This document shows, piece after piece, positions 16,349 through 25,937 of a stretch of 64,000 nucleotides of DNA. The notes under the pieces were generated by a model that was not told where the DNA came from, ran no database searches, and saw only the letters and a list, made by a program, of their open reading frames with translations. The translations under genes were made by a program, and so were the position numbers. The DNA is from Streptomyces sp. NBC_01788 (lineage in GTDB: Bacteria > Actinomycetota > Actinomycetes > Streptomycetales > Streptomycetaceae): the NCBI RefSeq assembly GCF_035917575.1, contig NZ_CP109090.1, forward strand, positions 7,502,001 to 7,566,000. The letters are read 5' to 3'. Positions within the stretch are counted from its first letter, which is position 1. Each line of letters opens with the position of its first letter.

Positions 16349-17779
16349 ATGACCGAAACGGAAACCATCGCGTACGACGTCGTGGTGCTGGGCGCCGGAC
16401 CCGTGGGGGAGAACGTGGCCGACCGCACCCGCGCGGCCGGCCTGTCCACCGCGATCGTGGAGAGTGAACTGGTCGGCGGCGAGTGCTCGTACTGGGCGTG
16501 CATGCCCAGCAAGGCCCTGCTGCGCCCGGTCATCGCCCGCGCCGACGCCCGCCGTCTTCCGGGCCTGAGCCAGGCGGTGCGCGGTCCCCTCGACGCCGCC
16601 GCGGTCCTGGCCCGCCGGGACGAGTACACCTCGCACTGGCACGACGACGGCCAGGTGCGGTGGCTCGACGGCATCGACGCCGACCTCCACCGCGGGCACG
16701 GCCGGCTGGCGGGTCCGCGTACGGTCACGGTCGACGGCCCCGACGGCACCCGCAGGACGCTCACCGCACGGCACGCCGTCGCCGTCTGCACCGGAACCCG
16801 CGCCCAGCTTCCGGACCTGCCCGGACTCGACGCCGTCAAGCCGTGGACCAGCCGCGAGGCCACCAGCGCCGAGCGGGTGCCGGGGCGGCTGATCATCGTG
16901 GGCGGCGGTGTGGTCGCCACCGAGATGGCCACCGTGTACCAGGCGCTCGGCGCGCAGGTCACCGTCCTGGTCCGGGGCAAGGGGCTGCTGCCCCGGATGG
17001 AACCCTTCGCCGGCGAACTGGTCGCCGACGCCCTCACGGAGGCCGGCACCGACATCCGCACCGGCACCGCGGTGGAGTCGGTAGCCCGAGAGAACGGCAC
17101 CGTCGTGGCCGTCACCGTCGCCGGTGACCGCGTCGAGGCCGACGAGATCCTCTTCGCCACCGGACGCGCGCCGCGCACCGAGGACATCGGCCTGGAGACG
17201 GTGGGCCTGGAACCCGGCTCCTGGCTGCCGGTCGACGACACCCTGCGCGTGCACGGCAGCACGTGGCTGTACGCGTGCGGCGACGTGAACCACCGCGCGC
17301 TCCTCACCCACCAGGGCAAGTACCAGGCCCGGATCGCGGGCGACACGATCGGCGCCCGTGCGGCCGGTGTGCCGCTGCTGGGGACGGACCCGTGGGGCGC
17401 GCACGCCGCCACCGCCGACCACCACGCCGTACCGCAGGTCGTCTTCACCGACCCGGAGGCCGCGGCCGTCGGCCTGTCCCTGGCCGAGGCCGAACAGGCC
17501 GGCCACCGGGTCCGCGCCGTCGACGTCGACCTCTCCACCGTCGCCGGGGCCGGCCTGTACGGCGACGGCTACCGCGGCCGCGCCCGCATGGTCGTCGACC
17601 TCGACGAGGAGATCCTGCGCGGTGTCACCTTCGTCGGGCCCGGCGTCGGCGAACTGCTCCACTCGGCGACCGTCGCCGTCGCCGGGCAGGTCCCGGTCGG
17701 TCGTCTGTGGCACGCGGTCCCGTCCTACCCGACGATCAGCGAGGTGTGGCTCCGCCTCCTTGAGGCCTACCGGGGCTGA
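16349..17779 (+). CDS. FAD pyridine-nucleotide disulfide oxidoreductase
   Basis: The 476 residues have an FAD loop (VVLGAGPVGENVADR), a CX4C redox pair (GGECSYWACMPSK), an NAD(P) loop (IIVGGGVVATEMAT) and a dimerisation domain. The active-site His of the classic HPT motif near the C-terminus is replaced: VPSYPTISEVWLRLLE has Tyr. The protein is therefore related to mercuric/lipoamide reductases but may not do the same chemistry. ATG 16349 was chosen because it directly precedes the first FAD strand. It is divergent from thioredoxin. Confidence 0.88.
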   Translation: MTETETIAYDVVVLGAGPVGENVADRTRAAGLSTAIVESELVGGECSYWACMPSKALLRPVIARADARRLPGLSQAVRGPLDAAAVLARRDEYTSHWHDDGQVRWLDGIDADLHRGHGRLAGPRTVTVDGPDGTRRTLTARHAVAVCTGTRAQLPDLPGLDAVKPWTSREATSAERVPGRLIIVGGGVVATEMATVYQALGAQVTVLVRGKGLLPRMEPFAGELVADALTEAGTDIRTGTAVESVARENGTVVAVTVAGDRVEADEILFATGRAPRTEDIGLETVGLEPGSWLPVDDTLRVHGSTWLYACGDVNHRALLTHQGKYQARIAGDTIGARAAGVPLLGTDPWGAHAATADHHAVPQVVFTDPEAAAVGLSLAEAEQAGHRVRAVDVDLSTVAGAGLYGDGYRGRARMVVDLDEEILRGVTFVGPGVGELLHSATVAVAGQVPVGRLWHAVPSYPTISEVWLRLLEAYRG

Positions 17780-17805
17780 CCGCGCGCCCGCACGGCCGCG
17801 TGCGC

Positions 17806-18450
17806 CTACGGCAGTTCGAAGCCGAGGGCCCGCGCGGCCCGCCCCGGGGTCGGCTGGTTCCAGCGGTTGGCCATCGCGTCGTTGGAGGACAGGGAGCGCG
17901 GTTCGGCGCGGTCGAGGTAGAGGGTGCCTTCGAGGTGGTCGGTCTCGTGCTGGACGATCCGGGCGGGCCAGCCCGAGAGCACCTCGTCCACCGCCCGACA
18001 GCGCTCGTCCAGGGCCCGCAGGCGCACCTCGGCGTGCCGTGCCACCACGGCCTGCCAGCCCGGAACGCTCAGGCAGCCCTCGTAGAACGCGGCGCGCCCG
18101 GTGCCGACGGCCTCGTACGACGGATTGACCAGCACCCGGAAGGGCAGCGGCACCCGTCCGCGCGCTTCGCGCACCTCCTCCGGCACCGGTGCCGGGTCCT
18201 CGACGACCGCGATCCGCAGCCCCACCCCGACCTGCGGCGCGGCCAGTCCCACGCCCGGTGCCGCGTGCATGGTCAGGCGCAGGGCCTGGACGAAGCGGGT
18301 CAGCAGCGCGGGCTCCAGCTGGCCGTCGAACGGTTCGGCGGGGCGCCGCAGCACCGGGTCGCCGGCGGCGACGATGGGCAACGGGCCGCCGTCGGCGAGG
18401 AGTTCGTCGACCTGCTCGGCGAGGGGCGTACGCGCGTGGGGGGAAGCCAT
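17806..18450 (-). CDS. def: Peptide deformylase
   Basis: All three metal-site motifs are present: GVGLAAPQVG, EGCLSVPG (Cys ligand) and QHETDHLEG (HExxH). The enzyme removes the N-formyl group from nascent proteins. The protein has 214 residues with a short N-terminal extension and a C-terminal tail after the metal motif. ATG 18450 is preceded in frame by GTG 18453. Streptomyces genomes usually carry several def genes, so this may be a secondary copy. Confidence 0.94.
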   Translation of the reverse strand: MASPHARTPLAEQVDELLADGGPLPIVAAGDPVLRRPAEPFDGQLEPALLTRFVQALRLTMHAAPGVGLAAPQVGVGLRIAVVEDPAPVPEEVREARGRVPLPFRVLVNPSYEAVGTGRAAFYEGCLSVPGWQAVVARHAEVRLRALDERCRAVDEVLSGWPARIVQHETDHLEGTLYLDRAEPRSLSSNDAMANRWNQPTPGRAARALGFELP

Positions 18451-18517
18451 CACGCCAGGATGTCACGGGGGCCGGCCGGCCCGGCCCGCCCGACGCACGC
18501 TTGTACGGAGGGCAGGG

Positions 18518-18594
18518 GCGTGCGGCACGTGTGCGCGCACCCGGCGTGCGGCACCCCTGGCCGCGCCCCGGTGTGAAGTAGCGTGGTGCGACAC
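18518..18594. promoter_or_regulatory. Cluster of GTGC-GCAC palindromes upstream of blaI-like gene
   Basis: GTGCGGCAC occurs at 18520-18528 and 18546-18554 (inside an 11-bp direct repeat 26 bp apart). Between them lies the perfect palindrome GTGCGCGCAC (about 18531-18540). A fourth, weaker copy GTGCGACAC is at 18586-18594. TAGCGT near 18579-18584 may be the -10. This is a likely autoregulatory operator array for the BlaI protein encoded next. Confidence 0.55.
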
Positions 18595-18617
18595 GCCGAC
18601 GCCGGAGGGAGACGCAC

Positions 18618-19040
18618 ATGACGACGCCACAGCGGCGCGCCCGGCGCGGGCAGGGCGAACTGGAGGTCCAGGTGCTCGGCGCGCTCCGCGAGGCGGACGG
18701 CCCGGTCACCGCGGCCTGGGTGCGGCAGCGGCTCGGCGGCGACCTCGCCTACACCACCGTGGTCACCATCCTGACCCGGCTGCTCGCCAAGGACGTCGTC
18801 TCCCGCGAGCGCCGCGGCCGCTCCTTCGTGTGGACCCCGACTGCGGACGTCGCCCGCCTCGCGGCGCTCCGGATGCGCCGCCTGCTGGACGGCGAAAGGG
18901 ACCGCGAGGCGGTGCTGACCAGCTTCGTCACCGCGCTGCCGCCCGGCGACGAGCAGGTGCTGCGCGCGCTGCTGGACGCGGCGGAGGCCGCGGACGACGA
19001 CGGCGCCCGCCATCCGAGGGGCGACGGTACGGGACACTGA
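18618..19040 (+). CDS. BlaI/MecI-family repressor
   Basis: The 140-residue protein has the BlaI winged helix: LEVQVLGALREADGPVTAAWV, LAYTTVVTILTRLLAKDVV, SFVWTPTADV. The C-terminal half is the dimerisation and cleavage region. In the classic system a BlaR1-type membrane protease removes BlaI from DNA. The M56 protease gene starts 7 nt after the stop, so the two form an operon. A GGAGGGAG site precedes the ATG. No beta-lactamase is encoded nearby. Confidence 0.9.
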   Translation: MTTPQRRARRGQGELEVQVLGALREADGPVTAAWVRQRLGGDLAYTTVVTILTRLLAKDVVSRERRGRSFVWTPTADVARLAALRMRRLLDGERDREAVLTSFVTALPPGDEQVLRALLDAAEAADDDGARHPRGDGTGH

Positions 19041-19046
19041 CGCCTC

Positions 19047-19967
19047 ATGGGGCTCTACGTCTTACTGCCGCTGGTACTGCCGCTGTCCGCCTGGCCCGTC
19101 GCATGCCGGGCCGCACCGCGCCTCCATCCGCGCACGGCCACCCGGCTGCTGACCTGGGTGGCCGCCGTCACGGGCGGATGCAGCACGCTGTGCCTCGCCC
19201 TGCTCGCGGTCATCGGCGTCGCCGAGCTGACCGGCGGCCCGGTCCCGGACGGTTGGGCCGATCCCGAGTTCAGGTCGGCCGTCTCACGTGACCGGGTCAC
19301 GGGCCGGGCGGCGATCCCGGCGCTGGGACTGGTCGCGGTGGCCTGCGGGCGTACCCTGTGGCGCCACCGGCGGGTGGCCCGCCGAGCCCGCCGGGCCCTG
19401 ACCGGGGTGCGCGGCGCACCCGTCGTGGTCCTGCCCGACAGCACGCCGTACGCCTATGCCCTGCCCGGCAGCCGAGACCGGATCGTCGTCACCACGGCGC
19501 TGCTGGACGGCCTCGCCCCGGACGAACGGCGTGCCCTGTTCGCGCACGAACGCGCCCACCTGGCGGCCCGCCACCACCGTCACCTGCTCACCGTCCACCT
19601 GGCCGCCTGCGCCAACCCCTTCCTGCGGCCGCTGCGTTCCGCCGTCGTCTACACCGCCGAACGCTGGGCCGACGAGGACGCGGCCCGCGCGGTCGGCGAC
19701 CGGCGCGTGGTGGCGCGGGCGGTCGGCAAGGCGGCCCTGCTGTCGTCGGGCGCGCCCGCGCCCACTCTCGCCGCGGTGGCCGCCGGCGGTCCGGTGCCGC
19801 GCCGGGTCGCCGCCCTGCTGGCGCCGGCACCGGCGGGCCGGCACTGGCCGCCGGTCTTCACGGCGGTCGGCGCCGCCGTGTGGGGCGCCGCCGCCGGTGC
19901 GGTGGTGTCCGCGATGTCCTCGGCGAACTCCGCGGTCACCCTGTTCCTGCTCCTCCACCCGGTGTGA
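19047..19967 (+). CDS. M56 membrane metalloprotease (BlaR1-like sensor), TTA-containing
   Basis: The 306-residue protein has N-terminal, middle and C-terminal membrane segments and the zinc site FAHERAHLAARHHRH (HExxH type). Like other actinobacterial BlaR1 relatives it lacks the large extracellular penicillin-sensor domain, so what it senses is not visible. It should cleave or inactivate the BlaI product of the preceding gene. Codon 6 is TTA (19062-19064), very rare in Streptomyces and read by the bldA tRNA, so its translation may be delayed until differentiation. Confidence 0.88.
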   Translation: MGLYVLLPLVLPLSAWPVACRAAPRLHPRTATRLLTWVAAVTGGCSTLCLALLAVIGVAELTGGPVPDGWADPEFRSAVSRDRVTGRAAIPALGLVAVACGRTLWRHRRVARRARRALTGVRGAPVVVLPDSTPYAYALPGSRDRIVVTTALLDGLAPDERRALFAHERAHLAARHHRHLLTVHLAACANPFLRPLRSAVVYTAERWADEDAARAVGDRRVVARAVGKAALLSSGAPAPTLAAVAAGGPVPRRVAALLAPAPAGRHWPPVFTAVGAAVWGAAAGAVVSAMSSANSAVTLFLLLHPV

Positions 19968-19968
19968 T

Positions 19969-20310
19969 TTACGGGAGGTCGCCCGCCAGGGCGGAGGCGA
20001 CCCGCAGGTGCGTCTCGGCCTCGTCCCGGCGACCCTGCCGCTGAAGGGTGCGGCCGAGCATCAGCCGGGCGTAGTGCTCCACCGGGTCGCGCTCCACGAT
20101 GACACGCAACTGGTCCTCAGCCCGGCGCAGTTGCGCCGAGTGGTAGTAGGCACGCGCCAGCAGCAGCCGGGGCCCGGTCTGCTCCGGGACCTCCTCGACC
20201 AGCCCCTCCAGCACACGGGCCGCGGCCGCGTAGTCCCGGGCGTCGAAGAACATCCGCGCCCGCTCCCAGCGCTCCGCAGGGGTTCCGTGCTCGTAGTACG
20301 TCGTGTCCAC
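19969..20310 (-). CDS. Tetratricopeptide-repeat protein (113 aa)
   Basis: About three TPR units follow an N-terminal segment with AERWERARMFFDARDYAAAARVL; later units include RLLLARAYYHSAQLRRAEDQL and RLMLGRTLQRQGRRDEAETHL. Such proteins are usually adaptors for protein contacts. GTG 20310 has a GGAGG site at 6 nt; the longer frame upstream is not TPR-like. It ends 1 bp from the M56 stop. Confidence 0.82.
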   Translation of the reverse strand: MDTTYYEHGTPAERWERARMFFDARDYAAAARVLEGLVEEVPEQTGPRLLLARAYYHSAQLRRAEDQLRVIVERDPVEHYARLMLGRTLQRQGRRDEAETHLRVASALAGDLP

Positions 20311-20483
20311 TGGTGACCTCCTCCGGTGCCTCGTTCCAGAGCCACCGGCTGCCACAACCGGCACGGTTGGTTGAATATTCCACTACAGCGTTCCCCGTCG
20401 TCGATGCGGCCGCCGAGCCTCCTGCGCAGCCGCCATGCGGTGAGGACGAGCCAGCCTGCCCGGTCGGAGGTGAGGACCTGGAC

Positions 20484-21020
20484 CGGATCTCCCTCGTGCG
20501 GTACGCCGAACACAGCTTCAACGCCTCGACGTTCACCGCCCGCGTGGTCACCTCCACCCTCTCCGACCTCTATAGCGCGGTCACCGCCGCCATCGGCGCG
20601 CTGAAGGGTCCGCCGCACGGCGGCGTCAACGAGGCCCTGGCGACCAAGCGGAAGATCAAGGGCTTCGGCCACCGTGTCTACAAGCACGGCGACTCCCGCG
20701 TCCCGATCATGCAGAGCGCCCTGGACCGCCTGGTCGCCCGCGCCGCCGACCCCGAGATGACCCGCCTGGCCACGCTCCACGCGGCCCTGCGGCACGCCAT
20801 GCTCAGCCGCAAGGGCATCCACCCCAACCTGGACTACCCGGCCGGGCTCGCCTACCACCTGATGGGCTTCGACACCCCCGCGTTCACGCCCCTCTTCATG
20901 ATGAGCCGCGTCACCGGCTGGACCGCCCACATCACCGAACAGCTCGCCCACAACGCCCTCATCCGCCCCCTGGCCTCCTACGACGGGCCACGGCAGCGGC
21001 CCGTGCCCGGGGCCCGGTGA
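20484..21020 (+). pseudogene. Citrate/2-methylcitrate synthase fragment
   Basis: The frame encodes clear citrate-synthase sequence: VRYAEHSFNASTFTARVV, GALKGPPHGGVNEA, GFGHRVYKHGDSRVP and FTPLFMMSRVTGWTAHI. The N-terminal half is missing, and about 30 residues are lost between GGVNEA and KIKGFGHRVY (junction near 20635). Catalytic His, His and Asp positions survive, but the fold cannot be complete. Upstream 20365-20483 has no citrate-synthase sequence. It is the first of three decayed genes. Confidence 0.82.
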
Positions 21021-21033
21021 CGACTGGACGCTT

Positions 21034-21068
21034 GTCCGCTCCGGCCGGGGGCGCCGGCCGGAGCGGAC
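21034..21068. terminator. Hairpin terminator between two pseudogenes
   Basis: A perfect 15-bp stem (21034-21048 with 21054-21068) with a 5-nt loop separates the converging citrate-synthase and metE remnants. Confidence 0.8.
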
Positions 21069-21087
21069 GTGACGCGCCGGGGGAGTC

Positions 21088-22735
21088 CTACGACACCTCA
21101 CCGCGGACGGTGCGCGCCGCCGCGACCAGGTTCTCCAGGGAGGCCCGGGTCTCCGGCCAGCCGCGGGTCTTCAGACCGCAGTCGGGGTTGACGCACAGCC
21201 GTTCGGCGGGGATGGCCTCCAGACCGGTGCGCAGGAGGTCGGCGGTCTCCTCGGCGCTCGGGACGCGCGGGGAGTGGAAGTCGTACACGCCGGGCCCGGC
21301 CTCGCGCGGGTAGCCGTGAGCGGCGAGTTCGCGGGCGACCTGCATGTGGGAGCGGGCGGCCTCCAGGCTGATGACGTCGGCGTCGAGGTCGTCGATGGCC
21401 TGCACGACGTCGCCGAACTCGGCGTAGCACATGTGGGTGTGGATCTGGGTGTCCGGGCGTACGTCGCCGGTGGTGATCCGGAACGCCTCCGTGGCCCACG
21501 CCAGGTAGGCCGGGCGGTCGGCGGCGCGCAGCGGCAGGGTCTCGCGCAGGGCGGGCCCGTCCACCTGGATCACCGAAGTGCCCGCCGCCTCCAGGTCGTT
21601 CACCTCGTCGCGCAGGGCGAGGGCGACCTGGCGGGCGGTGTCGGCGAGAGGCTGGTCGTCGCGGACGAAGGACCAGGCGAGCATGGTGACCGGACCGGTG
21701 AGCATGCCCTTGACCGGCCGGTCGGACAGGGACTGCGCGTACGTCGTCCAGCGCACCGTCATCGGGTCCGGACGGGAGATGTCGCCGGCCAGGATCGGCG
21801 GGCGGACGTACCGGGTGCCGTAGGACTGGACCCAGCCGTGCTGGGTGGCGAGGTATCCGGTGAGCTGCTCGGCGAAGTACTGCACCATGTCGTTGCGTTC
21901 GGCCTCGCCGTGCACCAGCACGTCGAGGCCGGTCTTCTCCTGGAAGGAGATCACCTCCCGGATCTCCGCCTTGACACGCTCCTCGTACCCGGCGGTGCCG
22001 ATCCGGCCCGCGCGCAGATCGGCCCGGGCGGCGCGCAGTTCGCCGGTCTGCGGGAAGGAGCCGATCGTGGTGGTCGGCAGCAGCGGCAGGCCGAGGTGGG
22101 CGCGCTGGGCGGCGGCCCGTTCGGCGTAGGGCCGGCAGCGGCGGGCGTCCGCGTCGGTGACGGCCGCGGCACGGGCGCGGACCTGCGGATCGCGGGTGAT
22201 GGGGGAGTGCGCGCGGGAGGCCAGGTCGGCGCGGTCCGCGGCGAGTTCGGCGGCGATCGCGTCCGTGCCGTGGGTCAGGCCCTTGGCGAGGGTGACGATC
22301 TCGGCGGTCTTCTCCCGGGCGAAGGCGAGCCAGCGCAGGATCTGCGGCTCGATGTCACGCTCGGCCGTCGTGTCCAGCGGCACGTGCAGCAGGGAGCAGG
22401 AGGCCGACACGTCGACCCGGTCGGCGAGGCCCAGCAGGGTGCCGAGCGTGGCCAGGGACGCCGACAGGTCGTCGACCCAGATGTTGCGGCCGTTGACGAC
22501 CCCGGCGACCAGCCGCTTGCCGGGCAGTCCGCCGGCGGCGGCAAGGGCGTCCAGGTTGGCCGCCGCCTCGGTGAAGTCCAGCGCGAGCCCATCCACCGGG
22601 GCCTTGGCCAGCAGCGGCAGCGCGTCGCCCAGACGGTCGAAGTAGGAGGCGACCAGCAGCTTGGGCCGGTCGGTGAGCGCGCCGAGTTCACGGTAGGCGA
22701 GGTCGGCCGGGACATGCGTCCGGTTCCGCTCGCTA
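21088..22735 (-). pseudogene. metE: 5'-truncated metE (cobalamin-independent methionine synthase)
   Basis: The frame carries the C-terminal catalytic barrel of Met[43 protein letters not shown] (zinc ligands) and [15 protein letters not shown] (zinc ligand). Homology starts near [19 protein letters not shown] and stops abruptly about 22735, at the stop of the next remnant; roughly the first 220 of about 770 residues are absent. The nearly invariant Glu of VDEPALRE, which binds homocysteine, is Gly (codon 21556-21558). Loss of the start and of this residue argue for a pseudogene. Confidence 0.8.
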
Positions 22736-23757
22736 CGGGATCCGGTGCGCGTCCTCGGCTCCCACCCGCCCCGCGTACTCCGCCAGCCCGTCCGCGGTCT
22801 CGCCCGCCCAGCCCACGTAACCGTCCGGGCGGATCAGGAACACCCCCGCGCCGTACGCCTCGGCCGCCGTGTCCGTGCCTGTCGTCAGCAGGGTCCAGTG
22901 CGGCCCCCGGAACGCGTCGAACAGCCGTGTCCCGTCCACCGTCCCGTCCGGCGCGCGGTCGCCCGCGCGCACCGGTCCGGGGGAGCGGCGGGTTTCCTCC
23001 GTGAGGGAGGAGGTCCGGTAGCCCAGGCCGAGTTGGCGGGTGGCCCCGCCGCGGCGGGTCTCTCCGCGGTGGACACTCGTGGAGAGGGCGAGCATCCCGG
23101 CGGCGATCGGCCGCCGTTCCTCCTCGTAGGTGTGGAGGAGGGAGCCGGGCACGCCGTCGCGCAGCACCGCGCCCAGCTTCCAGCCAGGTTGTAGGCGTCC
23201 TGCACGCTGGTGTTGAGGCCCTGGCCGCCGGCCGGTGAGTGGATGTGCGCGGCGTCCCCGGCGAGGAGGACCCGGCCCTCGCGGAAGCGGTCCGCGAGCG
23301 CCGCCCGCGGGCGGAAGTCCGAGGCCCACCGCACCTCGGTCAGGTCCTCGGGGGCGAGGTGCGAGCGGGCTGCGACGACCTCGCGGATGTCGTCGAGGGA
23401 CAGGTCCACCGCGGTGCCCTCCGGGAACCCGGCCACGACCTGGAAGTCCTCGGTGCCCGCCAGCGGGCAGATCGCCATGAAGCCGCCGTTCTCCGTCTCG
23501 GCCGGGAAGATGTGCCAGTTGTCGCGGTCGAGACCGGTGAAGCGGACGTCCGCCACCAGCGTCGGACTCGGATCGACCGTCTCGCCGGTCATGCCGATGC
23601 CGAGCGCCCGGCGCACCGCCGAGCGGCCGCCGTCGGCGGCGACCACGTACCTGGCCGTCACCTCGGCACCGGAGGCGAAGCGCACGGTCACGCCGTCCTC
23701 GTCCTGGGCGAGGCCGACCGCCTCCCGGCCGAGAACGACCCGCCCGCCCAGCTCCTC
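22733..23757 (-). pseudogene. FAD aromatic monooxygenase remnant (truncated and frameshifted)
   Basis: The sequence matches the FAD-dependent phenol/polyketide hydroxylases: VVAADGGRSAVRRALGI, VLLAGDAAHIHSPAGGQGLN and TYEEERRPIAAGMLALS. The N-terminal FAD loop (GxGxxG) and about 100 residues are missing: homology begins at GGRVVLGREAVGL. At about 23183-23190 one G is missing (AACCTG-GCTGGAAG), so VQDAYNL is in one frame and GWKLGAVLRDG in the next. The C-terminal thioredoxin-like part is intact to the TAG at 22733-22735. Not functional as read. Confidence 0.85.
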
Positions 23758-23879
23758 ATCCGGCGGGCGGTGAGCCGCCCGCGGCGGACCTGCCGACCCG
23801 GCCGGGGCGCGAGACCATGGTGGCGTAGGCAGCGGTCTCGGCCGGGAGCGCGGGGGCGAGTCGAGAGGAGGCGTCGACG

Positions 23880-25937
23880 GTGGAGTCTGCCGAAGCCTTC
23901 ATGGGAAAGGCCGGAAACGAGCCCGCGGCCCCGTCCGGCGGCCTGCTGGACTCGCTGAGCGTCTCGGCGGTGGTGCTCGACGCGCAGGGGCGCGTGGTCT
24001 TCTGGAGCCCCCAGGCCCAGCAGGTCTTCGGCTACAGCGCCGGGGAGGCCGTGGGACGGTACGCGGCCCGGCTGATGGTCGACGAACGGCACCGGGACCT
24101 CGTCGTCGCACTGTTCGCCCAGGTGATGACGGAGGGCACGGGGTGGGCCGGGGCCTTCCCCGTCCGCCACAAGGACGGCAGCTCCCGCCTGGTGGAGTTC
24201 CGCAACATGCGGCTGGAGGGCGCGCACGGGGACTACTACGCGCTCGGCATCGCCGCCGACCGCGCCGTCCTGCGGACCATGGAACGCGACCTCGCGCTCT
24301 CCGCCCGGCTGGTCTCGCAGTCCCCGATCGGCCTGGGCATCGTGGACACCGACCTGCGGTATCTCGTGGTCAACCCCACACTTGAGCGCGTGAACGGCCG
24401 GTCCGCCGAGCAGCATGTCGGGCGGACCGTCCGTGAGGTGCTGGGCTTCATGGACGCCGTCTGGGTCGAGACCGCGATGCGCCGCGTACTGGACAGCGGT
24501 GACCCGCTGCTGAACCAGCTCATCCTCGCCCCCACCCCTTCCGACCCCGGGCGTGAGCACGCGTGGTCGGTCTCGTACTACCGCCTGGAGGACAAGGCGG
24601 GGCGGGCGCTCGGGGTCGCGATCGAACTCATCGACGTCACCGCGCAGCACCGCGCCTCCGCCGAGGCCGCCGCCGCGCGGCAGCGCCTCGCTCTGATAGC
24701 CGACGCCTCGGCGCGCATCGGGACGACCCTCGATCCGGCCACCACCGCCGACGAGCTCGCCCGTGTCTGCGTGCCGGACGTGGCGGACCTCGCCGCGGTC
24801 GACCTCCTGGACGCGGCGCTCCAGGGCGGCGACCCCGGCTGGAGACCGGGCAGCCCGATGGCCATGCGCACCCTGGCGGTCGTCGCCCACCCGGACCCGG
24901 GCGTCTCCCTCCCCGTCGGGTACGTCGCCCGGTTCGCGCCGCACCACATGGTCGCCCGGTGCGTCACCACCGGCGGACCGGTCCTCGCCGCCCGTGTCAC
25001 CGTCCGTGACCTCGCCCGCCTCGCCCCGGCCCACGCCGCCAACGCCCTCGCGGAGGTCAAGGCCCATTCCTGCCTGGTCGTCCCGCTCGTCGCCCACGGC
25101 CGCGTCCTGGGCGCCCTGGCACTGGCCCGCAGCGGCAATCCCGTGCCATTCGGCGACGACGACGCCGCCCTGGCCCTCGAACTGGCCTCCCGCGCGGCCG
25201 TCAGCATCGACCACGCCCGCTGGTACCAGAACCAGCGGACGGCCGCCGAGGACTTCCAGCGCAGCCTCCTGCCCAGGGAACCGTCGCGGCGGCCGGGCCT
25301 GGACATCGCCTGCCGCTACCAGCCCGCCTCCACCATCTGCGGGATCGGCGGCGACTGGTACGACGCGATCGCGCTGTCCGACGACAGGACCGCCCTGGTC
25401 ATCGGCGACGTGATGGGCAGCGGCAGCGGCGCCGCCGCCACCATGGGCCAGCTCCGTACGGCGACCCGCACCCTGGCCGCGCTCGACCTGGACCCCGCCG
25501 CGGTCCTGTCGCACCTCGACCGCATCACGGGCGAGCTGGAGCAGCGGTTCGCCACCTGCACGTACGCCGTGTACGACCCGCGCCGCGCCTGCTGCCACGT
25601 CGCCATGGCCGGACATCTGCCGCCGGTCCTCATCCCCGCCTCGGGCGCTCCGCGGCTGCTCGACCTCCCGACCGGGGCGCCCCTCGGCGTGGGAAGCGTC
25701 CCCTTCGAGACCACCCGCCTCCGGATCGGGCCCGGGGACGGGCTGCTGCTCTACACCGACGGTCTCGTCGAGACCCGCAGCCACTCGCTCGACGCGCAAC
25801 TGGCCACGCTGCTGGGCCTCCTGACAGGGCCACCGGGTCCGCTGGAAGAGACCTGCGACCATCTGCTGGACGCTCTGCGCAGCCCCGAGGAACCCGACGA
25901 CGTGGCCCTGCTCCTCACCCGCGCCGGCCGGAGCTAA
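23880..25937 (+). CDS. PAS-PAS-GAF-SpoIIE (PP2C-type) phosphatase
   Basis: The 685-residue protein has two PAS domains (about 20-130 and 140-255; VVFWSPQAQQVFGYSAGEAVG and VVNPTLERVNGRSAEQHVG), a GAF domain (about 270-445) and a C-terminal SpoIIE/RsbU phosphatase (FQRSLLP, GGDWYDAIALSDDRTALVIGDVMG, LLYTDGLVE). Such proteins dephosphorylate anti-sigma-factor antagonists in response to signals read by PAS/GAF. GTG 23880 has AGAGGAGG 8 nt upstream; ATG 23901 is possible. Its stop overlaps that of the converging esterase gene by 4 nt. No anti-sigma gene is adjacent. Confidence 0.92.
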   Translation: MESAEAFMGKAGNEPAAPSGGLLDSLSVSAVVLDAQGRVVFWSPQAQQVFGYSAGEAVGRYAARLMVDERHRDLVVALFAQVMTEGTGWAGAFPVRHKDGSSRLVEFRNMRLEGAHGDYYALGIAADRAVLRTMERDLALSARLVSQSPIGLGIVDTDLRYLVVNPTLERVNGRSAEQHVGRTVREVLGFMDAVWVETAMRRVLDSGDPLLNQLILAPTPSDPGREHAWSVSYYRLEDKAGRALGVAIELIDVTAQHRASAEAAAARQRLALIADASARIGTTLDPATTADELARVCVPDVADLAAVDLLDAALQGGDPGWRPGSPMAMRTLAVVAHPDPGVSLPVGYVARFAPHHMVARCVTTGGPVLAARVTVRDLARLAPAHAANALAEVKAHSCLVVPLVAHGRVLGALALARSGNPVPFGDDDAALALELASRAAVSIDHARWYQNQRTAAEDFQRSLLPREPSRRPGLDIACRYQPASTICGIGGDWYDAIALSDDRTALVIGDVMGSGSGAAATMGQLRTATRTLAALDLDPAAVLSHLDRITGELEQRFATCTYAVYDPRRACCHVAMAGHLPPVLIPASGAPRLLDLPTGAPLGVGSVPFETTRLRIGPGDGLLLYTDGLVETRSHSLDAQLATLLGLLTGPPGPLEETCDHLLDALRSPEEPDDVALLLTRAGRS

